From positions 1 through 64,000 of the forward strand of contig JBGSWN010000215.1 in assembly GCA_041752395.1 (NCBI GenBank): a DNA stretch of 64,000 nt. The letters run 5' to 3'. This stretch comes from UBA6168 sp041752395 (GTDB taxonomy: Bacteria; Bacteroidota; Bacteroidia; Chitinophagales; Saprospiraceae). Shown piece by piece: positions 42,903 to 50,655 of this stretch (position 1 is the stretch's first letter; each line of letters opens with the position of its first letter). The notes under the pieces are model-generated. The model was not told where the DNA came from, searched no databases, and saw only the letters and a list, made by a program, of their open reading frames with translations. A program made the translations under genes and the position numbers.

Positions 42903-43415
42903 ATGGGATATTTGCGGCTGGCAAGATGCTTTGTTTCGCCAAACCCAGTGGATAAGCAAAAAAGGGTTACGACGATTCACGAGTTGGGCGCAATCACTAA
43001 ATATCATAATACCTATACTGAATGGAAAATACAAATTCGCAATTTGAAATTGAAATCACCTTTAGAAGAAGATTGTGTAGTACTCTTTGCCAACGGAGGC
43101 TATTCTTTGATAAAAGCCAATCATCTCTTTAAGTTGGCAATAGACAAGGGTCTTTCACAACAGAAAAGCAAAATCTTAATTGATGTAAATTCCATAACTG
43201 GCACAATTCCCTTCATGGATAGGTTTAGATTTTCTGAATATTTAGCCAATTATAAAATAGCGCATGCTTTGGGGAAAATCAATAGAATAGCCGTAGTAGG
43301 ACAAGAACCAATCGTCCACAAGGAGCGGTTTGGTGAGACAGTAGCTGTTAATAGAGGTATCAATGTGCGGGTATTTACAGACAAAGACCAAGCTTCGATT
43401 TGGCTTTATCAGTAA
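42903..43415 (+). CDS. STAS/SpoIIAA-like small protein, start uncertain
   Basis: The C-terminal 110 residues fit the STAS-like (SpoIIAA-related) fold: KILIDVNSITGTIPFMDRFR, IAVVGQEPIV, then AVNRGINVRVFTDKDQASIWL. The first 40 residues from ATG 42903 look unlike the family. An ATG at 43022 in another frame encodes MENTNSQFEIEITF, a more natural first strand, so a frameshift near 43060 or an incorrect start is possible. The gene is AT-richer than its neighbours and sits between two copies of the same terminator, suggesting insertion. Role unknown; STAS domains often bind small ligands or partners. Confidence 0.6.
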   Translation: MGYLRLARCFVSPNPVDKQKRVTTIHELGAITKYHNTYTEWKIQIRNLKLKSPLEEDCVVLFANGGYSLIKANHLFKLAIDKGLSQQKSKILIDVNSITGTIPFMDRFRFSEYLANYKIAHALGKINRIAVVGQEPIVHKERFGETVAVNRGINVRVFTDKDQASIWLYQ

Positions 43416-43451
43416 TAAAACTGCGATTGACAAGATGTTTGTAAAATTGGT

Positions 43452-43490
43452 AAAAAGGTGATGCATTAGGGATGGGGGCGTCGCCTTTTT
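43452..43490 (+). terminator. Second, diverged copy of the pckG terminator hairpin
   Basis: AAAGGTGATGC pairs with GCGTCGCCTTT (wobbles) and a T-run follows. It shares the layout of the hairpin at 42850-42887, including AAGGTGATGC and GGGGCGTC blocks. Confidence 0.75.
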
Positions 43491-43516
43491 ATGATTTTAT
43501 GTATAAATCGACAGAT

Positions 43517-44242
43517 ATGAAATCAAAAATAGCTTTAGTTGTAGCTTTAATTTCAATTTTGATTTTAAGCTGTAACATTGAGCACCAACTTCAAGGCACT
43601 TTTATTCAGATGATTCCCAAGAAAAGCCTAAATCTAGAATTCAGGCAGATTGTATTTTCTGAAAATGAGTTTTTATTTGAAAATTCTGTCAGTTGCTTAA
43701 TGACCACAATTAAAGGAACTGGAGATTTTATCATTCATAAACCATTTGTAACACTTAATTATAATAAAAGCATTGATGATTACCCTGACAGTAGTTTAAT
43801 AAAACCGATTGTTGCCAAAGGTGATTCAATTGAGATTAAAATCATTATCAATCATAATCAATTTGAAGGAAGGAATGATGTATCCCTAATTAATTACGAC
43901 TTATTCATCAATTATTTTTACAAAAATGAGTTACATCATAGAGTTGAAGAGTTGAAAAAAATAAATGAAGTATATATTTTCAAGCTTCCAAATAGCGTAA
44001 ATAATATTTCAATATTAGTAGGTCCAAGAGTTTTGTGGGAAGGTAGAAGTGGCACGTTTGGATTAAGCTATTTTGATTTCACTGACAATGGTTCTAAGCA
44101 AATAACAATTTACAGTGTACAACAGTCTGGATATAATTTTATCAAGCCAAATCTTAAGGTCAAATATCGAATCAAAAAGACATTGAGAGGATTAGTTTTA
44201 GTTGACTCTACTGAAACCATTAGACTAAAAAAAAGAAAATAA
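43517..44242 (+). CDS. Lipoprotein of unknown function
   Basis: From ATG 43517 the 241-residue protein has a lipoprotein signal (MKSKIALVVALISILILSC, C19). The mature part is rich in beta-prone, Asn/Ile/Lys-heavy sequence (KIIINHNQFEGRNDVSLINY) with no motif I recognise. Codon use and AT content are clearly different from pckG and the LTA-synthase gene on either side, as expected of transferred DNA. The 43472 start would put 15 residues ahead of the signal and overlap the terminator. Confidence 0.75.
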   Translation: MKSKIALVVALISILILSCNIEHQLQGTFIQMIPKKSLNLEFRQIVFSENEFLFENSVSCLMTTIKGTGDFIIHKPFVTLNYNKSIDDYPDSSLIKPIVAKGDSIEIKIIINHNQFEGRNDVSLINYDLFINYFYKNELHHRVEELKKINEVYIFKLPNSVNNISILVGPRVLWEGRSGTFGLSYFDFTDNGSKQITIYSVQQSGYNFIKPNLKVKYRIKKTLRGLVLVDSTETIRLKKRK

Positions 44243-44303
44243 ATGCTCAGTTCACCCAAGTGTTCCCTCTTCTTCAGTCAAGCATAACCCAAGAAACTTT
44301 AAT

Positions 44304-44377
44304 GCTCGAACTTTCGCTTAATCACAAAAGGGTATGTACTTTTGTGGCAAGGTTGGAAGAAACTTAACGAAACTGGT
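44304..44377 (+). repeat. Cassette promoter repeat, copy A
   Basis: It is 74 bp and about 80-85% identical to copy B at 44938-45011. It contains CACAAAAG...CTTTTGTG inverted arms and a TACTTTTG -7 box (44338-44345). Confidence 0.75.
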
Positions 44378-44633
44378 GTTTAATGAAGCTTCATGTCCAC
44401 TGGTGCCGAGGAGAATGACGTTTTTATTTTCAATTTGGCTCAATTACGATTCCCTACCCCCCTTCCTCAAGCTGAGCTTGATAAACAACCCTCGACCGTT
44501 TTTCCCTCCCCTTAAAATTGCGCCGACAGGTCAGTGGCTCGGCACGAAACGGGATACTCCTATTTTTACCCCTCTAGTGGCAATCGGAATCGGCAAACTA
44601 CCATTTCAAGCGTTCAGAATAGCAATCGGAAAC

Positions 44634-44673
44634 GGCGGAATGCCATTCTAAGCGTTAAGAATGGCATTCCGCC
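44634..44673. repeat. Perfect 16-bp inverted repeat
   Basis: GGCGGAATGCCATTCT (44634-44649) is exactly complemented at 44658-44673 around an 8-nt AAGCGTTA loop; pairing extends imperfectly outward. There is no T-run, so it is not a simple terminator. Confidence 0.75.
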
Positions 44674-44937
44674 AATTCGGATTGCCTTTAAAAGCGTTCA
44701 AAATAGCGGTTAAAATTGGCAGATTCTTTATCTTAACAGTGAGAATAGTGGTTAGAATCGGCGGAATGAGGTTTTAGGGGGTTTGGGCGGGGTATGGGTT
44801 GTAAGAACGGTTTGCATACCCGTTGCCGCAAGTCTTGCCCTTTCCCACCCGAGCGTATCCTCAAACCGGTGAAAAGGCACAAGTTTGACTTGCGGCATAG
44901 TTGGCATCACATCGAATGTGCCGCTGCGCCCCACACT

Positions 44938-45011
44938 TGCTCAAACTTTCGCTTCATCACACAAGAGTTTGTACTTTTGTGGCGAGGTTGAAAGAAACTT
45001 GACAAAACTGG
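44938..45011 (+). repeat. Cassette promoter repeat, copy B
   Basis: This is the second 74-bp copy, with TACTTTTG at 44972-44979, directly upstream (9 bp) of the GNAT start codon. It probably drives that gene. Confidence 0.75.
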
Positions 45012-45019
45012 GACAAAAA

Positions 45020-45484
45020 ATGAACGAGAAAATAAAAGCCGTAACAAAATCCGACATAGACGGACTGAAAAAAATAGTTGATTCAAGTGAATTGTTTCCG
45101 TCTGAATATTTGGACGAAATGATTTCTGATTACTTCAACAATCCTGAAACACAAGACATTTGGTTTGCATACATTGACAATGACAAACAAGTTGCAATTG
45201 GATATTGTGTGCCTGAAAAACTGACTGACGGGACATATAATTTATTAGCAATTGGCGTTTCCCAAGACTCACAAAGAACAGGAATAGCAAGTCAAATGAT
45301 GAATTATATTGAACAACTACTTAAACAAAAAGACGGTAGAATACTAATTGTAGAAACTTCAAGTGACGATGCTCAGATTGGTGCAAGAAATTTTTATAAA
45401 AAAATAGGTTACACACAAGCCGCAGTTATTAAAGACTTTTGGAAAGACGGAGAAGACAAAATAGTTTTTTGGAAAAAGTTGTGA
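45020..45484 (+). CDS. GNAT-family N-acetyltransferase
   Basis: From ATG 45020 the 154-residue enzyme has the GNAT fold: KAVTKSDIDGLKKIV at the start, the acetyl-CoA motif AIGVSQDSQRTGIASQMM (around 77-94) and the C-terminal RNFYKKIGYTQAAVIKDFW. It transfers acetyl from acetyl-CoA to an amine; the substrate is unknown. It is AT-rich, carries its own promoter repeat (copy B) and is a common passenger of mobile gene cassettes. An upstream frame from 44885 only adds residues encoded by the repeat. Confidence 0.87.
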   Translation: MNEKIKAVTKSDIDGLKKIVDSSELFPSEYLDEMISDYFNNPETQDIWFAYIDNDKQVAIGYCVPEKLTDGTYNLLAIGVSQDSQRTGIASQMMNYIEQLLKQKDGRILIVETSSDDAQIGARNFYKKIGYTQAAVIKDFWKDGEDKIVFWKKL

Positions 45485-45543
45485 CGCAGACGATTGACAT
45501 TACAATAACAATAAGGGCAGCAACTAACAGCACCTACCCAAAC

Positions 45544-45575
45544 TTTTAACCATTCCCCTCATTCCCCTACCTTTG
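45544..45575 (+). promoter_or_regulatory. Promoter of the LTA-synthase-like gene
   Basis: TACCTTTG (45568-45575) matches TAnnTTTG; TTTT at 45544-45547 lies 20 bp upstream. The ATG follows only 7 bp later, so the message would be leaderless or nearly so. Confidence 0.5.
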
Positions 45576-45582
45576 CCTTTCA

Positions 45583-47436
45583 ATGGCAACGCAATTATAC
45601 CGACTTTTCCTCCGCCAGTTCCTCACTTGGCTACTCATCTTCCAGCTTACCCGGCTCATCTTTGTCGGCTGGAACTGGGCACGTTTTTCCGACTTGCCCT
45701 TCGGAGAAATCCTGCGCTTGCCCCTCGCTTCCCTCTACCTCGATACCGCCATGACCTGCTATTTCATGGGCATCCCGTACCTGCTTTTTGCGGCAGCGAT
45801 ACTCAGTGAAAAAAACGTTTTCCTCACCATCAACCGCTGGTTCACGGCGGCGCTGGTGGTGGTCGTGAGCTGCATCACCATTGGAGATTTGCCCATCTAC
45901 GACGAGTGGCAATCCAAGCTGAACTACAAGGCCATCGCCATGCTTGACACGCCTTCGGAGGTGATACACACTGCCACGAATGCCCAACTTTTCGGCGGTA
46001 CGGCGGCCATCGTGCTGCTCAGTTGGCTGGGGATTTGGTTGTTCGGGAAAATGACGGGGGCTCCTACCCTACCCCGCCGAAAGCCTTATTATTTCAGCAT
46101 TTCGTTCCTGATTTTGACGCCCGGGTTCCTCACTATCGGGCTACGGGGCGGGCTGCAACAGATACCGATTCAGGTCAGCGACGCCTACTATTCCAAGCAC
46201 AATATCCTGAACACAGCAGCCACCAATTCCGTGTTCCACCTGATGAGCAGTTGCCTGCAAAACACCAAGGCGGGCAAGCCCTACCACTTCCTGCCCGCTG
46301 CCGAGGCCGATTCGATTTTCGTGGCCATGAACCAGCCCGTTCGGGATACCACGTTGCCTATTTTTACCACCGAAAAACCAAACATCGTGTTGGTGATATT
46401 GGAGAGCTGGTCGGCGGATTTGCTGTCTGCCTTCGGCGGTTACGAGGGTATTGCGCCGCAAATGGAACAAATGGCCAAGGAGGGCATTGTTTTCAAAAAC
46501 TGCTATGCCAGTGGCCTACGTTCCGACCAGGGCATGGCGGCCATTTTCTCCGGGTTTCCAGCGCAGCCCCGCACTTCCATCATCAAGCAACCGAACAAGG
46601 TCGAGCACCTGCCCTGCATCATTACCCCACTGAAAAAGGCGGGCTATTCGACTTCCTTCCTTTTCGGCGGCCAACTCAGCTACGGCAATATCCGCTCCTA
46701 TATGTACTTCAACGGCTTCGACCGTATTACCGAAGGTAAGGATTTTGACACCAACCTGCCCACCTGCAAGCTTGGCGTGGCAGACGAGTACCTGTTCCAG
46801 CGGCAATTGGCGGATTTGTCGAAAGAGAAGGAGCCGTTCTTCGCCGCCATGTTTACCCTCAGCACCCACTCGCCATACGATGTGCCGATGAAGCCCGTGC
46901 TGGATTGGGGCGGCAAAGAAAACGCCTACCTCAATTCGGTGGTCTATGCCGACCGCTGCCTCCGTGATTTTATGGAGCAAGCCCGAAAGCAGGATTGGTA
47001 TAAAAACACGGTCTTCGTTTTCGTTTCCGACCATAGCCACCCATCCCCGAAGAACTGGCAGTTCAACCAGCCGGAACTGCGCCGCATCCCGCTCCTATTG
47101 TTTGGCGAAGCTATCAAACCCGAATATCGAGGCATGGTGGACACGCTGCCCGCCACACAGACCGACTTGGCGGCTACTCTGCTGGCGCAATTGGGCTTGC
47201 CTACCGCTGATTTTATATACAGTAATAATTTGCTCAACCCACAGGCGCCACGCCATGCGTTCTTCACATTCGATGAAGGTTTTTGTTTGGTAAAACCGTC
47301 GAGCCAAGTCTGTTGGCATGTGAAGGATAATCGGGTGGAATATGAGAAAGTGGCTTCAGCTGATGAAAAACAGGGTTTGGTAAAGGAAGGACAGGCGTTT
47401 TTGCAGGTCTTGATGGATGCTTATTTTAGGTATTGA
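45583..47436 (+). CDS. LTA-synthase/sulfatase-family membrane phosphotransferase
   Basis: The 617-residue protein has about five N-terminal membrane helices (to about 200) and a large extracytoplasmic alkaline-phosphatase-superfamily domain: NIVLVILESWSADLLSAFGG, the nucleophile segment YASGLRSDQG, HSPYDVPMKP and FVSDHSHP. Relatives move phosphoglycerol or phosphoethanolamine groups to polymers or lipids. The nucleophile position is S314, where Gram-positive LtaS has threonine; serine looks normal for Bacteroidota members. Bacteroidota have no lipoteichoic acid, so the acceptor is more likely a lipid A or glycan component. Confidence 0.88.
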   Translation: MATQLYRLFLRQFLTWLLIFQLTRLIFVGWNWARFSDLPFGEILRLPLASLYLDTAMTCYFMGIPYLLFAAAILSEKNVFLTINRWFTAALVVVVSCITIGDLPIYDEWQSKLNYKAIAMLDTPSEVIHTATNAQLFGGTAAIVLLSWLGIWLFGKMTGAPTLPRRKPYYFSISFLILTPGFLTIGLRGGLQQIPIQVSDAYYSKHNILNTAATNSVFHLMSSCLQNTKAGKPYHFLPAAEADSIFVAMNQPVRDTTLPIFTTEKPNIVLVILESWSADLLSAFGGYEGIAPQMEQMAKEGIVFKNCYASGLRSDQGMAAIFSGFPAQPRTSIIKQPNKVEHLPCIITPLKKAGYSTSFLFGGQLSYGNIRSYMYFNGFDRITEGKDFDTNLPTCKLGVADEYLFQRQLADLSKEKEPFFAAMFTLSTHSPYDVPMKPVLDWGGKENAYLNSVVYADRCLRDFMEQARKQDWYKNTVFVFVSDHSHPSPKNWQFNQPELRRIPLLLFGEAIKPEYRGMVDTLPATQTDLAATLLAQLGLPTADFIYSNNLLNPQAPRHAFFTFDEGFCLVKPSSQVCWHVKDNRVEYEKVASADEKQGLVKEGQAFLQVLMDAYFRY

Positions 47437-47585
47437 ACCTTCACCAAAAATCTTTTTTATATCAAAAGTAGGGTAACAAATCGTTTGGTCGTTTTATAGA
47501 TGAATCCAATGATGTCAAGCATTTTAATCATTTAAAATCGGCACCATCGGAATACTATATCATCCCTTAATTAAAATCTTAAGTT

Positions 47586-48419
47586 ATGAACCATCCATCG
47601 AAATCATCCATCCTTATCTTCGCAACACTCTTACTTTTGGTATTTGCAAGCTGCAAAAAAGACCCAGCACCGACGCCAGAAGCAGACCAGGCCACCATCC
47701 AAAAAGCAAAGGCAGCGATGGTCAACCAACAACTTATGCTCTCCTCCTTCAACATCGCCCAATGGGGTGCTGAAAATGCCAATGGATTGGTGCACGGAGA
47801 AGTGCAAGAACGCAACGATACCTGCGGAAGCGTCAGCGTCGTGCCACCCGACCTATTTGTTTTTCCAAAGGTCGTAACCATTGACTTTGGCAGCGGCTGC
47901 ACGGACGAGGATGGCAAATTAAAGGCTGGAAAAGTGGTGATGAACGTCGAGGCGATTTGGGAACAAAACGCAGATATCACCGTCTTTTATGACAATTACT
48001 CGGAGGACGGAGTAAAGGTGGAAGGCCAGTTTGTTTTCACCAATTTGAGTACCGCCGATGCGGCCATACTCCGCATAGAAGCCCAGAGCATTAAGTTCAC
48101 CGATGCCAACAATTATACTTTTTCTTTCAGCGGAAACCAAACCTATACGCAAACCGCTGGCCATGCTTCTTGGTGGGACTGGCACGATGATGTTTATGAA
48201 GTAACTGGCAATATTTACAGCACTTTGACCAATGGTGAAACGGTGAATTGGCTGATACAAACGCCCTTGGAAAAAGCCAATGCATGTTATTATGTCAGCA
48301 AAGGAAAATCCATCTTGGATATAAACGGCTTGCCCGTATATGTTGATTATGGGAATGGCAATTGCGACAATCAAGGCACTTATACCATCAACGGGCAGGT
48401 ATATCCGTTTACGATGTAA
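47586..48419 (+). CDS. Lipoprotein of unknown function
   Basis: The 277-residue protein has a lipoprotein signal (ILIFATLLLLVFASC, C23 followed by KKDPAP) and a beta-rich mature part with VTIDFGSGCTDEDGKLKAGKV, a pattern repeated in Bacteroidota lipoproteins of unknown role, and later VEGQFVFTNLS and GNCDNQGTYTINGQVYPF. Paired cysteines may form disulfides. A very strong terminator follows at 48440-48483. The gene has a clear 149-bp upstream gap without a good -7 match. Confidence 0.8.
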   Translation: MNHPSKSSILIFATLLLLVFASCKKDPAPTPEADQATIQKAKAAMVNQQLMLSSFNIAQWGAENANGLVHGEVQERNDTCGSVSVVPPDLFVFPKVVTIDFGSGCTDEDGKLKAGKVVMNVEAIWEQNADITVFYDNYSEDGVKVEGQFVFTNLSTADAAILRIEAQSIKFTDANNYTFSFSGNQTYTQTAGHASWWDWHDDVYEVTGNIYSTLTNGETVNWLIQTPLEKANACYYVSKGKSILDINGLPVYVDYGNGNCDNQGTYTINGQVYPFTM

Positions 48420-48439
48420 AACCTATTGAAATAAGCAAT

Positions 48440-48483
48440 AAACAGGGAAGGCGTGGTCAATCGACCACGCCTTCCCTGTTTTT
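48440..48483 (+). terminator. Intrinsic terminator of the 47,586 lipoprotein gene
   Basis: AACAGGGAAGGCGTGGTC is perfectly complemented after a 4-nt AATC loop, giving an 18-bp stem with a flanking A-tract and T-tract. Confidence 0.92.
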
Positions 48484-48584
48484 ATCCACGGCTGTTTGAA
48501 ATTCGTAAGTTTTGCTTTGAAAATGATTAGTCTAGGCTCAGATTTCGCCATTCCTTTGCACTTGAATTTCATAAATGCTAGTGC

Positions 48585-49370
48585 ATGAAACTTAGATACA
48601 TCATCAGAGCGACGCTCTTTTTTAGCCTCTTGTTGCTACGTAATTTTGCCATTGCCCAAAGCAACGACAGCACCAAGCATGTCCTAAATTTCAAAGGCAC
48701 GATCAGCGCCACGAACAACGGCTTTTCACTGGTGCCGACCTTCACACTGGGCAAGCCAGCCCTCGTCACCATGTTCAGTGTGAGCGGCAAACGCAGGTTC
48801 AGTTTTGAACCGGAATTCCGGTATTCGCTGGAGGATTTCAAGCCCTGGTCCTTCATTTTCATCTGGCGCTACCAACTCATCAGGAAGGAAAAATTTCAAC
48901 TGAAAATCGGTACGCACCTGCCAGCGCTGAATTTTACCACGCCCACCGTGGTCATCAATGGCGTGGAGGAGGACATCATCAAGGCCCGGCGTTTTTTCCC
49001 GGTGGCTGAGCTTATCCCTAATTATAAATTCAACGAGCATTTCAGCTTGGGCATGTATGCCCAGTACGGTCGGGGTCTGGAAAAGGAAGTCACCAGTAAG
49101 ATTTATTTCATTTCGCTGCGGCCTAGTTTCCACCACATCCCACTCACGCTGCAGTTGTTGTTGCGGTTTTACCCCCAGTTTTATTATTTGAAAATAGGAA
49201 AAAACGACGGTCTCTACGTGGCGGGCAGCTTGGCGCTGGCGCACAAAACTTTCCCAATTTCCATCTCCATGATGATGAATAAATCCATTGAGACGGAAAT
49301 AAATGCGAAGAAATTTGACTGGAGCCTGAATCTGAATTATACTTTTGGGAGGAGTTATGTGGAAAAGTAA
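48585..49370 (+). CDS. Outer-membrane or secreted beta-rich protein of unknown function
   Basis: The 261-residue protein has a signal peptide (to NFAIAQS, about 25) and alternating hydrophobic beta strands such as FSFEPEFRYSLEDF, WSFIFIWRYQLIRK and FSLGMYAQYGRGLE, ending in an aromatic-containing strand (WSLNLNYTFGRSYVEK). This looks like a small outer-membrane barrel. No family is recognised. A word-repeat hairpin lies between it and the AraC gene. Confidence 0.75.
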   Translation: MKLRYIIRATLFFSLLLLRNFAIAQSNDSTKHVLNFKGTISATNNGFSLVPTFTLGKPALVTMFSVSGKRRFSFEPEFRYSLEDFKPWSFIFIWRYQLIRKEKFQLKIGTHLPALNFTTPTVVINGVEEDIIKARRFFPVAELIPNYKFNEHFSLGMYAQYGRGLEKEVTSKIYFISLRPSFHHIPLTLQLLLRFYPQFYYLKIGKNDGLYVAGSLALAHKTFPISISMMMNKSIETEINAKKFDWSLNLNYTFGRSYVEK

Positions 49371-49438
49371 TTGGTGATTAGTGACTGGTGATTGGGGGGC
49401 CTCAACCAATTACCAGTCACTAATCACCAATCACCAAT
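49371..49438. repeat. Word-repeat hairpin upstream of the AraC gene (GTGATTG type)
   Basis: The left arm (TTGGTGATTAGTGACTGGTG, then ATTGG) is complemented by CCAATTACCAGTCACTAATC and onward. GTGATTG-like words recur in each arm. It is a clear example of the word-repeat class. Confidence 0.7.
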
Positions 49439-49444
49439 AAAATC

Positions 49445-50344
49445 ATGTACAAAACCGAATCCATCGAAGAATTTTACCGCCGGAAAGTGGACAGCATCCC
49501 GGAGAACCTATTCAAGGAATTTGGGCATTTCAATGTGTTCAAAGTGGTGCCCGTGGCGGCTGGAAGCAACAAACCAGCCCCCTACAAACGGCGTGACTAC
49601 TACAAAATCACCCTTGCCGTCGGCAACAACCAAATCGAGTATGCCGACCAAGTATTGGAGGTGCAAAAGCAGGCGCTTGTCTTTTCCAATCCCTTCATCC
49701 CCTACCGTTGGGAGCATTTGGAAAAAATAAAGAGCGGCTATTACTGCATATTCAATCAGCACTTTTTCCACGAGTTTGGCGACCTTAACCAGTATTCGGT
49801 CTTTCAGCCGGGCGGCGAGCATTTGTTTGAGCTGACGGACGAACAGGTGGCCCAAATCCAGGGCAGCTTCGAGCGGATGTTCGAGGAAATACAGTCGGAC
49901 TACATCCACAAATATGATGTGCTGCGCAACATAGTGTTCGAGCTGCTGCACTTCGCCATGAAACTGCACCCTAATTCGAGCCTCGCCAAGTCGCCAATAA
50001 ATGCCTCTCAGCGCATTTCCACGCTGTTTTTGGAGCTGTTGGAGCGGCAGTTCCCCATCGAGGAGAACCACCCAAAAGTGAACCTGCGCTCTGCCTCCGA
50101 TTTTGCGCAGCAACTGAACATCCACGTCAACCACCTGAACCGGGCGTTAAAAGACACGACGGAGAAAACGACCTCCCAAATCATTGCGGAGCGGGTGCTG
50201 CAAGAAGCGAAAATCCTGTTGAAGCACAGCCAATGGAACGTGTCGGAAATCGCCTTTGCGTTGGGCTTCACGGAGGTGACGCATTTCAATAATTTCTTTA
50301 AAAAACAGGTGGGGACGAGTCCGATGAAGTTCCGGAATGGGTAA
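49445..50344 (+). CDS. AraC-family transcriptional regulator
   Basis: The 299-residue protein has an N-terminal cupin-like sensor half (KITLAVGNNQIEYADQVLEV) and a C-terminal double helix-turn-helix (about 195-299: SASDFAQQLNIHVNHLNRAL and NVSEIAFALGFTEVTHFNNF, ending GTSPMKFRNG). Members bind two direct half-sites spaced about 21 bp. Exactly such repeats lie upstream of the next gene (50541) and of the aldehyde oxidoreductase operon (55807), so both are probable targets. The inducer is unknown; the genes suggest aldehydes or redox stress. Confidence 0.92.
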   Translation: MYKTESIEEFYRRKVDSIPENLFKEFGHFNVFKVVPVAAGSNKPAPYKRRDYYKITLAVGNNQIEYADQVLEVQKQALVFSNPFIPYRWEHLEKIKSGYYCIFNQHFFHEFGDLNQYSVFQPGGEHLFELTDEQVAQIQGSFERMFEEIQSDYIHKYDVLRNIVFELLHFAMKLHPNSSLAKSPINASQRISTLFLELLERQFPIEENHPKVNLRSASDFAQQLNIHVNHLNRALKDTTEKTTSQIIAERVLQEAKILLKHSQWNVSEIAFALGFTEVTHFNNFFKKQVGTSPMKFRNG

Positions 50345-50355
50345 ATAGGAGCTAA

Positions 50356-50515
50356 GAGGTTGTTTAAATTTTGGGGTTCGAGGGAAAAATGTTCCACTTT
50401 ACAATTAGACAAGGCGAAAAGAGCGGGGAATAGTGGGGCTATTTGACGTTTTTATCAACGAAGTATAATTGGAAAAGGGGGCGTTTTTCACCGTAAGCAG
50501 AATTTAAACAACCTC
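50356..50515. mobile_element. MITE-like element, 160 bp
   Basis: The element has perfect 15-bp terminal inverted repeats (GAGGTTGTTTAAATT and its complement at 50501-50515) and is flanked by TAA on both sides (50353-50355; 50516-50518), a possible 3-bp target duplication. The inside has no reading frame of note. It sits between the AraC gene and its probable target promoter. The autonomous parent is not in the window. Confidence 0.75.
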
Positions 50516-50540
50516 TAAATGTACTCAACCAGAATAGCTA

Positions 50541-50571
50541 TTTGATTTTCGTAACCTATCGTTTGAATATG
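50541..50571 (+). promoter_or_regulatory. AraC-type operator, direct repeats upstream of the aldo/keto reductase gene
   Basis: TTTGATTTTCGTAA starts at 50541 and a second TTTGA starts at 50562, exactly 21 bp apart. The same arrangement with the same connecting bases occurs at 55807. The second half-site is about 94 bp before the start codon. Confidence 0.7.
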
Positions 50572-50655
50572 GTTATTTTCTGAGATAACAATTATTGATT
50601 TTTGCACTACAGATTCAGAACACTGCACTTTTCATCAATACAACAACCTATCATT

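Larger units (their letters stand above)
44243..45019. other. 777-bp cassette-like noncoding region with direct and inverted repeats
   Basis: The region holds two copies of a 74-bp element (44304-44377 and 44938-45011), a perfect 16-bp hairpin (44634-44673), and degenerate units of about 40 bp built around AGCGTT-AGAATAGC words (44570-44770). A 105-codon frame at 44334-44651 runs through these and looks spurious. The first 74-bp copy has no believable gene after it, so its cassette may have lost its gene. Confidence 0.65.

Noticed and set aside
44334..44651. 105-codon frame after promoter repeat A
   Set aside because: It is encoded by repeat DNA and an inverted repeat, with proline-rich low-complexity sequence and no domain.
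44570..44770. Integron attC site or CRISPR array
   Set aside because: The 40-bp units are too degenerate and lack uniform spacers for CRISPR, and the GCGTT core lies in the loop of the hairpin rather than at the ends as in attC.
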